From positions 588,081 to 652,080 of the forward strand of contig VXBA01005700.1 in assembly GCA_013399895.1 (NCBI GenBank): a DNA stretch of 64,000 bases, read 5' to 3'. The notes under the pieces were generated by a model. That model did not search any database. It was not told where the DNA came from and saw only the letters and a program-made list of their open reading frames with translations. Below, one piece after another: positions 12,901-24,654 of the stretch. The translations under genes were made by a program, and so were the position numbers. This DNA comes from Serilophus lunatus. Taxonomy: Eukaryota; Chordata; Aves; Passeriformes; Eurylaimidae. Every line of letters begins with the position of its first letter. The first letter of the stretch is position 1.

Positions 12901-15900
12901 TCATTATACACATTACAGTCTCAGGTTATTTGCTTTGTGGTGAACTCTAGCTGGTTTCTTTGGGAATAAATACTGCTAAAAGCAGCAAGGAGCAGGTCTG
13001 GTAAATGTGACTGCAGTAGGCAAATGTGACAGGACATTTCATTAGCTGCAGACCATACAGCCTTGATGAAGGGCAGGTAGGAAGAACACTTCTCTGTGAT
13101 ACACAGTTTTAAATGCACAGTTTTGGATGCCTGTCTCAGCTGAGTGTCAATTCATTGTCCACTCTTGCAAATTTTCTGTCAAACTTGCATTCACCAAATA
13201 TTTTATTCCTTACTTACTGGGGTGTATGGGTTTATTACAGGAATACAGTTGAAGCTTCTGCAAGTTTTTCAGAGCAGTGATAAACAAAAATGATGACTTC
13301 TCCTCACAGGGTCTTCTCTACTTGCTGGGAACCCTGTTTTGCTGCAGATGGGAATGTGGATAGCAGATAGCAAGCCTGTGGCAGAAGCTGGGGAGCTGAA
13401 CCTTAGGAGGGTTTTGAATGAGCAAGCAAATGCCCAGATGGATGTGCAGGTAATTGAGAAGGGTAGGTTTGCAGATCTGGAACACAGTCAGTAGTAGAGA
13501 TCCGGCATTCTTCTGTTTTAGGATTCCTTGACAGAGTAAGTAGTGATTTGAAGTAGAGGAGCAACAAGCACTATTGAAAAAACTACATTGTTGGAACCTA
13601 TCAGGCACTAAATGTCAACTTGGAAAGATCCTAGACAGGCAGAAGGGAAGTGCCCGTTCATGTAAGGAGGACTGTGGACAGAAAGTAGATGGCCCACAGG
13701 AGAAAAGTGATTAGAACAGGAGGAAGGTGGTCTGCTGTTGAGTTTTCTTTGCTTAGGAGATCTGTGGTGGCATTGATTTAACTACATCACTTTTTCTAAT
13801 TTTTTGTGTTACTTTGTCTTGCCTAAGTTCTAATTTTTTCCACTGCATTTATTTACTTTTAAATAATCAGTGATATTTTTTCCCCTCACACTGCAAAATT
13901 ATTTGCTTTTTGATACCTTAATGTTTCATCTGAGACTCCTTCAAGCTTAAATAATTATGAAAATATATACAAGTTTTGAGAAGTTCATATTTTTTAAAAT
14001 ATAGCTTGTTACTAAGTTTTCACTTAGCAAAAAAATCAGTCATTTTTTTCTTTACCTTTATAGTGGGAAATATGGATAATTCCTACCTGTTACTGTACTG
14101 CTAAACCTTAAGTATTTTACCTATGCAATTTTCACTAAATGGAAGTAGAAAGGGAGCTGAGAGCAAGTGAGGAAATCCAAGTAGCTTTAATGCTGCTGTT
14201 GGCTCTGCCAGTGTGGCCATGGAGCTCTTCCATGTGTTTGATTGTGAGTAGATGGATTCAACATCAGATTTCTTTTGTGATGCTGTAGTCTTTATGTGTG
14301 TCCTTGCATCTGGCTGATGCTGGAGAAAAAAACGCTGCTTATTGGCTGCTTTTCCAAAGCTGAGTCTTACCCAAATTCTTTTTCCTTCTGTGTTTGTGAT
14401 AGTTGGAAAGGAGCACCCTGTGTCAGGGACTGAGGTGCACTTTTGTCTTGGAAAAACATGTTTTGAACACGAATTAATCTCGAATATTTCTAAAACATAG
14501 TGAAAGTTCTCAAAGCAAAAGAAGATTGTGTAATGCTTGACTTTGATCAATGAAATGGTTAACAACAAGTGTATCTGCCAATGAAATGATAACGCACAGG
14601 TTTCTAAAACGCATAAAACGCTGTGAGTTCTCTCATTTAATGGCTTCCTGGACAAAACCCTGTCTCCTGTGGCTTGAGTTTTTACTAAGATCGCCAGGTC
14701 TACTACAACACTTTTGGTTTTGGTTAAATATGATCAGAGTGAAGTCTTAACATGGTTCTATGATTGCACCTTCCCAGAAACAGCAGCTGGCCAAGTGGGA
14801 TGCACTGATGACCCCACTGTCTTCCTGCATTTTCTTGTTTATGTTCTAATCCCAGGCTGGCTGATGGGAAGAGTTAATGGCCATAGAAGGAAGAGAGCCC
14901 AAAAGCAAAAAAAAGTCTGTTTGCTTCCAGGTGCCCCTGGAAGGAGCCAACAGGTTTGGACCTCCCTTGCTGTCTCCACTCCAGTGCCTCCACCACCATT
15001 TCCCAGGCCTTTCATTTGCAGTGAAGCGGCAGCATTCACAATGGGAAGGATGCAAGCAGCAAAAATTCAGCTGTCTCTTTCAGGGCTTGTCTTCATTCTT
15101 GGTTCTCTGGCAATTGGATATTGACTTAAAATCTACAAGGCAGTATAGTCTTACTTAGAGTACCAAAACAAAATCTCTCATAACTCTGATATGAAAATCA
15201 TACCCTTTTAGTCAGCATTTTTGTATAAATAATGTGGGGGTTTTCCTACACCATTAGCCTGTGGGGTATATTCATCCATACTGTTGGTATCAAGTTATGA
15301 AGAAACAAGAGGGACAGCTCTTTTTATAGTATGCTGTTGACCCTTTTTTCAAAAAAGAAAACAAGTATTCAGAGCAAAATATAATGGGGAATTTTAGGTA
15401 ATTATTTTTGAGCTACAGGTTCGATTTGACTTAGTAAAAACTTTTAAGTCCCTTTAAGCTATTGGATGCACAGCAGCATTGCTGACTGGCATAATGAGAA
15501 GATAAAAAGCAATTTGACGAGTTTTAGCAAATGGAGATGTTCTTTTGTAGTGCAACTGAGAATAACAAAAGGGTGCTACAGGAGCACCCAGGGGCTAACC
15601 TCAGAAGGACTGAGAAGTTTTACCAAGCCATAAAGGTATTTTGCCTAGTTAGAAATACCTAAAGTATACCTATTTTTCAAAGTAAAACTCTTTGCAGTAT
15701 TGACTCAGAAACTGTTTTCTGAGTCACACTTGCTGCTCATCTCTTGACAGATAGCTTGTATCATCAGACTTTAGTAAGCTATAGCTCACTTTCCTGGCAA
15801 ACGTGCCTGACCGCTTTTATAAACCCACACCATATGCTGCTAACTATTTTAATAAACTATTCTCAAATTTCTACTATGATAAAAATCTAAATTAGTTATA

Positions 15901-18900
15901 GTTGCTTTAGTCATGGCTACATCTTAAACAGAAGTATTTATAAAAAGATATGGTGGCCCTTTTACCTCGTCCTCTGAATTATAAGAACTAACCTAAAGCA
16001 TGTTTTGTAAAAATTTGCATCAAAGAAAATCAATAACAGTGGCCTTTCACTTGCAGCATCAGCTGTGGGAAAAATATTTTTTTCCCTCTCTGTGGTGCTC
16101 ATGAAAATCACAGCTGTGCTTTCTTATGCTGATCATAACTTGCCAATATTGGATGTGTATTTTGACATGGTTCCACCAGATCTTGTGTGGAAACATTGTT
16201 TTTTGCTAGCCCTATATTAATTCAAGCATTTTTAGGTAGATAGATGTTTGTTCCCCAAGCCTAATTTGTAAATATTTGCTTGGAATTACACTACATTTTT
16301 TCCTATTTGCAGCAAAACCACTATATAAAAACTTTTTTAAACTTGTAAGACTTTTTCAAAGGATTTGAAAATTTAAATCCACAAATATGGCTGGTTTTTC
16401 ATTAGCACTGAATCTAAAACTAGACTTATGTAATTCTGAGTCAAAAGCTAAGGTTTCCATAAAGTAGTGTGATTAGAAGGTGATTGAAATCACAGGTGAT
16501 GCTTTGGAGTAGTGTTTAGGGAAAAGAAGCTTATCTCTTTCTCTTTGAAAGGAAAATTTTGCTATAAAAAAGCACGTGTGCTACAAAGGCACTGGTGGCT
16601 CTCATGGGTTTTCCTTCTAGTTCTTTAGTAGATTTTGAAGCCTTCCTGATTTAAAAGAGAGCGGATTAAAAAGCAGAGCTTTTCTGGTCCTGTTTCAGAG
16701 TTGTTGGACTTAGCAATTTCCTTTGTCTTCTTGGATCTGGGTATTGGAAGAGAAACTGAGCTGGTAAGGTAGGAGAGTTGATGTGCTGACACAAGTAATT
16801 CATTTTGCAGTAGCATTTTGCATCACTTACTGAGCTTTGAACTGCTCATTTAGTCTCAAGCTTTGCAGAGGCTAATGCTAGGAACAGCTATTTTATGTGG
16901 TTTGTAAGCTGTGCTGTTGAAAGCAGTATCTGTTTCACTTTAAATGACAACAGTAATGAATTTAATGATAGACATTCGAAATTTTAAAGGAATATGACTA
17001 TGTTCAAATCTCTCTTGCATACCTATCAAAAATTTTAGAAACTTTTGATGATTATGATCTATAAAATGTCATGCTTATTGCCAAATATATCATATTTGGA
17101 GCTCCTAAACTGGCAAAAGATTATTGGTCGTCGTTATTTAGATGTAAACTATGCACTGTGACATCTACTACAAAACCATCTGCTCTTGGAAAGACATAAC
17201 TTTCTAAGACCTCTGCCTTGCAGAGAAATTTCCCTCAATCTTTTCAAAAGCTTCTGCTAAAGAAATTTCAAATAAAGCTATGTGCAAATCTTACAGGAAG
17301 GTAGGATACAGATGGAAAGCTGTATTTTGCTGTGGGAAGTGGGGGAAATAGCCGCCAAACTACTGAAACAGCTGGATGTTTTGAAATCTTGGAACAGAAG
17401 TAGCCCTAAGTGAAATAAACAGCATTTGAGTAATCTGGTTTGGGAACAGGCACACAGCACTCAGAGTTCTATTTGGTCATGTTGTAGGACTTAGTAAATT
17501 GTTGTTGAAGTGCTCCATGGGATTTTGGACCTAAATTCCCAGGGGCTCAGTCTGGAGCTCACGCTCCATGGAAAGCCAAATTATATGCATGTGTAGAAAA
17601 ACTGTGCATCCCATGCTGTTCATGAATGGCTGAACTATAGAAGAAAGAGCCAATGAGAAGCAAGCATTGACCTCAGCCCTCTTGAAGGAGGGTGATGAGG
17701 ATTTCTTTTTGATTCAGGCAATAGAGCCCGTGTAGCCTTGGGTGAGATGAGACGAGTTATCTCTTTTACTGATAGGAAAAACATTTGGTTTATATGGAAT
17801 TAGGAAGGAGGAGTAATTATTATTCGAAAAGAAGATTTCTGAAGTGCAACGTGTTTTCTTCAGAATTTTTTCCTCATTCATAATATTGTGTGGTTTTAAA
17901 CACACTTAGTGCTTGGTGTAGGGCAGTGATGGCTGAATTCTGCTGGCACTTAATGCCTGTTCTCTGGTGTATTCAGTATCTCTTTAGCTTTAAATACCCT
18001 GCTTGTTTCCTGATGTGCACTGCCTGATGCCTGGATGTTACTGGATGCCAAGCCACATCTCCTTCATCTGTCTGTCCCAGTACTTGCCAAAATCAGTGTT
18101 AATCACATAAGTGCTCCTATTTACTTGTTTTTGGCTACTTGTGTCTTTGTAGTTAACTAAGTGTTTATCTGACAAGTGTGTCAGAAGGAACCCAACATCT
18201 TCCAGAGTCACAACCATGTTTTGAGTTGGATCCTTTCCCCTTTCTCCCTACACCTCCCTCCTCCCAAAAAAAAGGAAAACAAAAAAACCCGCACACACAC
18301 CACAGTCTGTCCCGAATGTGCAAGTTATTTCACGTCTTTGAAGAGCTTCGAAGTTAGCAGTGATGTTTCCAAAGGATAATTGCTGTCCATTTCATGAGTG
18401 CTTATAAGATGATGAAGGATTTTTTTCCTCTGGTGCTAAAATTTTCTGGGCTCTAATATTATTCAAGGTTAAAACTAATTGAAGAAATACCGTGATAAAG
18501 TATAAGAAACCCTCCAGGAAGTTCTGTTACGTTGCTTTAGAAGTGTTTGGTGCATTAAATACTGTTGGATATGTTTATCTGCAATTAGTTTCTCTCTTGG
18601 ATAATCTTGATAATTCTCTTGTAACTAATAGTCCTTTTGATGTTCTAGTCACCCACTGTGTGGATTTGTTTTGCTATTTAAACAGGTAGAGATAAGAAAC
18701 AATATACTGTTTATATAACTTGTATCAGATAACATATCAACAAACACATACACATTTGTTTTTAATCATATTTGTATAGTGAAGATAATTAGTGCTTGAA
18801 TTTTCTTTGAAGTGTTTGCCTTACTTCCCTATTTTGATGCCCAGCAGATGAAACGAGGATTGATCGTAGCCATCCAGCTGAAATGGGGGCTGCCATGTGC

Positions 18901-19437
18901 ATGAGTTTTGATAACATAAGCTTTTTTTTTTTCTGCTTGCTTTTCCAGTCTTTTGACATCCTGAAGTGTATGTTGTGTTTTCTTGTCTCTGTCAGAAGAT
19001 TAATGACCATTGTGAGATGTGCATTAGACTGCCTGTTGCAGCTCATGTGAAGAGGCCTGTTTTCAGTAAAGCAAGCTGGATCACAAGGATGAGCTTGTTG
19101 AGAAAATGCAGGTGGGACTCTTGTAGGTGTGCGGACTCGAGACTGGGCAATGTCTGGCTCCCTGACTGTTGTGGCTCAGCAAAAAGGATGATTAGAAACC
19201 ACTTATGTCCATACAGATTTTGCCTTCTTTTTCAGCTGACTTTGTCAGGCCCAGGTGGAGAAATTTGAGGTCCGTGACATGTTTGCTGTATATGACCTTC
19301 TCTTCACTCCTATTATGAAAGTCTTGAAAGCTACTAAATGACTTACTGAAAAAGTGGCTTTTTGCTAGGCAAGGAAAAGAGAGGGAGAAAGAGTAGCTAA
19401 AAGCTGAGTCCTACCTAAGAAGTCTAACTTCCATGCG

Positions 19438-20124
19438 GCATGGAAAGCAGCGCTGGAGAGAAGGGGGGGGTCCTTGCAGACACTGGGCTGAAGATGAGCC
19501 AGTGATGTACCCTTGCAACAAAGACTGACAATAATATTCTGGTCTGCATTAGGGAAAATATTGCCAGCAGGTTGTGGGAGATGATCCTTCCCCTCTACTC
19601 TGTGCCGTTGAAGCCACATCTAGAGCAATATGTCCATTTCTGAGCTCTTCTGTACAAGAGGGACATGGGCATGCTAGAGGGAGTCCAGTGAAGGGCCATG
19701 AAGATAATGGACTGGGGCACCTCTCCTGTAAGAAAAGTCTGAGAGAGCTTTCTTTGTTCAGCCTGGAGAAGAGAAGGCTCAGAGGGAATCTCATCAATGT
19801 GTACAATATCTGAAGGGAGGGTACAAAGGATATGGAGCCAAGATCTTCTCAGTGATGCCCAGTGATGGGGCAGGATGCAGTGGACACAATCTGATACACA
19901 GGTTGTAACTCTGAAAATCAGGATGCATTTTATTTCCTGTGAGGCTGACCAAGCACTGGTGCAGATTGCCCAGAGAAGCCATGGAGTCTTCCTCCTTGGA
20001 GATATTCAAAAGCCATCTAGACACGGTCTTGGACAACTGGATGTAGATTGCCTGCTTGAGCAGGGCGATTGGATCGGGTGCCTCCAGAGACCTTTGCAAC
20101 CTCAATCAGTCTGTGATTTTGTAA
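19438..20124 (+). mobile_element. CR1 LINE, about 690-bp 5'-truncated copy
   Basis: This is the longest recognisable mobile element in the window. It follows the CR1 3' region in order. Recognisable blocks are GGAAAGCAGCGCTGGAGAGA, then GAGCCAGTGATG.ACCCTTGC, GGGAGATGATCCTTCCCCTC, TACAAGAGGGACATG, CCTGGAGAAGAGAAGGCTCA, TCTCATCAATGTGTACAA, CTGAAGGGAGGGT, TTGCCCAGAGAAGCCATGGA, TTGGAGATATTCAAAAGCC, GCTTGAGCAGGG and a degraded terminus CAGTCTGTGATTTTG. Reverse-transcriptase coding potential is lost; the overlapping short open frames are remnants. It sits sense-oriented in ALCAM intron 1. Confidence 0.93.
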
Positions 20125-23100
20125 GCTTTTTAACCTTGCGGATCATATTTGGTACAGGACTACCTGGAGAAAACATGGGAGGGATAATGCCTGAAGTAAG
20201 GATTTACAGTGCTAATCTTAATGTAGAGTTTCTGAAGTAGGTGTTAAATAAGCATAATAGCTCTTAGATTTGTACATTTCTATTCCAGAAGCTGCTTATT
20301 GACCTTTCCTGCTCCATGCTGCTGATTTCTGTGAAGAACCATAGCAGCCAACTGTAATGAGGTCTCTAGTACTGAGACCTTGCTCCTTAGGTCCAGAAAG
20401 TGGAATAAAAAGCATCATTGCTGAACCTGCCAGGGCAGAAGCACAGGAGTAAAAAATTAACTGCAAAAGTAAAATACAGAACATCTTTGTAGACATAGAA
20501 CATCATTTAAATCAGTGGACTCCAAGATATTGAGGAAAGTTCAGCTCCAGTGCTTTAGTAACTGGAAGTTAGGTGTGCTGTATGACATCTGAGCGGGTCA
20601 GTGAAGATCAGTCTTGGGCAATAGTTTCCTATGGATCTTGCATTTAAAGGGTGTTTGAACAGCCCTTGTTCTGTTTTACATTTAAGAGATGTGATGGTAG
20701 CAAGAAGTTTCAGTACTGCAAACAGAAGGTAGAAGTGGAAAACATGGCTACTTTCTATGCACTTCTAACAACTTTTGTTATTTCCTTTGAGAAACATCAG
20801 ATTCCTGATTTTATGCAATCACCTTCTATCCATTCCTCATATATGATCCTGTTAATTTAAAAATAATAATTAAAGTATAACTTGCCTTATGTACTCTTGT
20901 TAAGGATCTAATGCCTTTAAGCTTCTGCTCAAGATTTTTTGTTTTGTCACTCAAATATGTGAGTGCTGTTTGGTTCTTCCTGTGTGAAACACAGGTAGAG
21001 ATGGGGAAAAAGAAGGATGCCAGTTAGCACTGCCATGGGGACATGGAAAGTACTCTCATTAAAAGCATCAATAGCTAATGTCATCCCAATTTAGCAGTGT
21101 CCTGCTGGGATCTTTCTCTGATCCGTCATACCTCATGCTGCTGCTTTCTTCCCATGTTTGAACCTGTGTGGAGAGGTTTAATCTGGCTCAGAGTTTTTTC
21201 AGCACTGGATCAAAGAGAGGGAAATGAGGTAAACCTAAGCCTGCTCAAACCTGTCTGTAAAGAAATGGAAGGAAAGTGAGTTGTTTTAACCTTGTATATA
21301 AGTGTAATTTAAACCTAGCAAATAGAGCTTCTCTCAGTGTATGTGGGACAAGATCCTGCCTCTGAATTGGTGGTGTTTTTACACAGCAGTGGCTCAGTTT
21401 TAGAAGGCAACATCTGAAAATCGTGTAAGGAAGCTGGCTGAACTCTTAATTAGCCGCAGAAAGGTGCATCAGAAATAGGTCAAGGCAGGGCAGGATGGCC
21501 GGTGACATCTTGTGGTGTTATTTTCTACAGTTGGCTTTGCACCCTCCTGCAGTTAATGAGAAAAGAGGGTCTTTTGATCCTGTGTTGTGTTAGGGCACAA
21601 AGAAATTTGTTATTTGTAGATCGTGCTCTAAGTTTGTTTGTCTTCAAATGAGCTGGAAATTACATAAAAAGATCTCAGAATATGATGGTTGATGGTAAGC
21701 ACTGTCATATCAATATGCAATCCTTTTCTTCTAATTTCATCCCAGCATTTTACAAATATGTCCAATAGCAGTTCTATTCAGGGGGCTTTTTTGTTTGTTT
21801 CTTAAATGTATAGGTTGGTAGGGTCATTTTGTGGAGATTGTTGCACTTCCTGCAGTGAAAATTTGCAGTTATTCAATTAGTTTGCACTCCTTAAATGTCT
21901 TACATTTTTTACCACAGATGTGAGAGGAGAAAATTTTGCAGCAGGATCTCTTGTATTCTTGTAAGGACTATTTCTCTGTATTTAAAGTAAAACCTGAGTC
22001 TTTCTGGTTCTATGTTAACATTCCTAGAAAACTATATGATTTTAATATAGGCAGAATTTATTGCAAGTCATGACTTTGGAGTAGTTTGTCCATCTTAAGA
22101 AATGCCTTTCAGCTGAAAGAGGTCTTCTAAAATCAGAGACCAGTCTTTCCCTTCAACAGGGTATTCCTCAGTTACCTGCTCTGAGTGCTTTAAATGTAAA
22201 TCCTTTCCAGAAACAACTTCATTCTCCATTAGGTAGCGTATACTTGCTACCTTAGCTTAGCAATTTTGCAGGAGCGAAATGGATGTCTAGGAGACAACAA
22301 CTTTAGAGATCCTGGGGGGATTATTTTGTTTCCCCCCCCCCAATGACAAGGGGGTATTTCCCAAATGACAGGGAGTATCTTGTAGCGCTGAGAGCAGTTT
22401 TTGTTTTTCCATGTGATGCAGAACACTGTTATAGAATTTCAAATTACTAAATGATGCTTAACTGGAATTTGAACAGGTACTAACCAGCTTACTAAATGAA
22501 TATATATTTGCAAGTCTGGTGTAATTTTGCACCCATAAGAGAAAGGAACCAAAAAGGACGTTCTTTTTCTAGCAGAAGTGAAAATTAGGATTCAACTTGC
22601 AAAGCCAAAGTTGTGTTGCCCCTTCCCAGTGATCAGAATGAGGATGAGTATAAGAAAGGGCCAAGGGAAAAATTGTTCCAGTTTTGAATTCCATTTTTAG
22701 TTTGATTTTTGTTAAACATTGGTCCTATTTCCATTAACGTTATGTGATTTGTTTAAAATTTTTGTTTCATTTTTAAATATTGCTCTTACTCAGCACCATC
22801 TAGTGGACCGACTGCTATTGTCATTTAGAAAATAACTGGTCCCTATGAATCCTATAGCAAATTAGAGTATCCAGTCCTTATAGTGTGACTAATGCACCTA
22901 AAGCGTGTTTATGACTAATTATAGAATCCCAGATTAGCAGCTCAAAAGGAGCAGTGTGAAGGAAAGAAAGTTTAAGATAAATGCAAGTAGTGATGCCTGT
23001 TATCTCCTGCACTCCTTTAGTCCACTGAGCTCTGGCTAGCTTGCCTGCTTTTCTGCCTCAACAGTGTGACGTCATCCAGGTTGTAGCCGTTCTAAGGAAG

Positions 23101-24553
23101 GATTTTGGAATACTGCACAAGCCACAGCCTCATTTGTCACTGTGATACAAATGATAAATACAAGCTGATGCTAACAGAGAGCTCTGAAGTCCTCACATAA
23201 GAAAAATGCTCTGGAGCATTTCTAGTTTTAGTTGTAGGCAAGGTGTTTGGCTCATTGAAAAGACACGATTTTGTTTAAAACAGAGAACAATTCCTTGGTA
23301 AAAGCTCCCTAAAGAGTGCCTATATGCACTCAATAGAATTCCCAGCAGCTGCCTCAAGACTTGGGAAAAGAAAAGGGGTCCATGGCTCAGGTCTTCCAGG
23401 GTGCATGGGAACAGGTTTCTTCTTCCAGCTCTAGAAAGAAGGGCTTAATCTCAAGAAAAAAAAAATGTATCTAGAAGGACGGGTTGTTTCACCTCAGAAA
23501 TACCCGGCTATATCACCAGCATCCTACTGTGCTCTTTTAAATAAGTTTTCTTTGTCAGCAAACCGTTGACTTTGAAGCTACAGTTGCAAGTCAAGAGAGA
23601 GCAAAGGAGGAGATCCTGAGCTGCTGGGCAGAAGACCCTGACAGAAGTCATAGATGTTACGGGTGAGAGCAGGCAGCCAGCAGACTCTCAGTGACACTGG
23701 GCAAGCACCAGAGGCAAAATCTCTGCAGTGTAAGGAGCAGAGAGCAAGAGGCAACTATGGAAAATAGGAGCAAAGCAAAGTTGCGTTGTAGCAAATGCAC
23801 TGAGTTATAACATCTTCTCTTTTAAGTTTTCTTGCATTTTAACATTTCATCACTTTAGGGTTTGTTGTTTTTGTTCAATTCACATGTTTTGGACAATGAG
23901 AATAAGTGGGTCAGTTTTATTCTGTAAATTTATATGCATTAGCACAATAACATTGTGCTGAGGTTTCCAAAAACCCTGTTCTTAAATAATTCATAGAAGC
24001 ATTTCACTTCATTTTTCCAAAATCTAAATGTGCAGAATAGTTTTTTTCCCCAGGTTTTAGGGAACACAACATTTTCATATCATCATTCTCTTTTCTTTCT
24101 TCCTTATTCTAAGTTTTTCATGCAATGTGGCAGTCAGCATATCACTTCTCTGCTGGCCTCCTCACACAATATTGTATTGCAGTGTAACTTTTCCAGGCAG
24201 ATAAAGATTTAGGGACTTACCCTTTTCAAATTTTGAGGCAGCTGTGGATACCAATTGTAGTGTATGTATGCATCTGGTTGAGCAGGTGCATTTATGTTTG
24301 GAAATCCACTTGGCTCCCATTGATTGCAGAAGGAAACATGGGTTCATAAAGGTTGTAATGTTTACTTAACAAATTTAGTAACAGGAATCCTGCTTTGTTA
24401 GAGGTTTGTGGATAAAACCTACATGCTGGAAAATAACCATTTGCAAAGGAGGTGGTGCTTCTTTTGTAGTAGGTGTATACCAAACATTAGCTAGCATATG
24501 GGAATTTAGGAAAACACTTAAAATTGTCTCCTCCTTTTCTGTTTCTCCTCTAG

Positions 24554-24654
24554 CTCTGGGATTGTACACTGTAAATGCAGTATATGGAGATACTATAACT
24601 ATGCCGTGTCGTCTAGAAGTACCAGATGGTCTTATGTTTGGAAAATGGAAATAC
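24554..24654 (+). CDS. ALCAM: ALCAM exon 2: mature N-terminus, first half of V domain 1
   Basis: The exon follows a pyrimidine-rich acceptor (TTTCTCCTCTAG) and ends at GTGAGT. It is 101 bases: phase 1 at the start and codon-complete at the end. It encodes about 33 residues beginning LGLYTVNAVYGD and ending FGKWKY. The first Ig cysteine of domain 1 is in TMPCRLEV, and KWK supplies the core tryptophan of strand C. The domain-1 GFCC'C'' face mediates CD6 binding in the family. The start methionine and signal peptide are in the missing upstream exon. An ATG at 24406 is in frame, but it lies in the intron and gives no convincing signal peptide. Confidence 0.96.

Larger units (their letters stand above)
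1..24553 (+). other. ALCAM: ALCAM intron 1 (3' part)
   Basis: No coding exon is recognisable here. Open frames are short (the longest is 184 codons, minus strand, 14101-14655) and resemble no family I know. The first ALCAM exon, carrying the start codon and signal peptide, must lie upstream, since exon 2 begins in phase 1. That agrees with the very long first intron known for this gene. The stretch holds an A-rich simple repeat at the left edge, CR1 fragments at about 9.14-9.28 and 19.44-20.12 kb, and a palindromic TGATTTAAATC repeat near 6.5 kb. The rest is unremarkable AT-rich DNA. Intronic enhancers may exist but cannot be told from the sequence alone. Confidence 0.85.

Noticed and set aside
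14101..14655. 184-codon open frame on the minus strand, the longest in the window
   Set aside because: No recognisable domain, no family resemblance and no splice context; it lies in intron 1 and is compatible with chance.
14714..15124. 136-codon plus-strand open frame with a basic KRAQKQKK segment and a hydrophobic C-terminus
   Set aside because: Overlaps open frames on both strands with no preferred frame and no known motif; most likely chance.
22921..22945. ATAGAATCCCAGA as an antisense CR1 end
   Set aside because: Only about 13 bases resemble CR1 and the following sequence does not continue the element.
24406..24553. In-frame ATG upstream of exon 2 as an alternative ALCAM start
   Set aside because: The added residues are not a convincing signal peptide and a normal acceptor lies at 24553. 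Family structure calls for a separate upstream exon.
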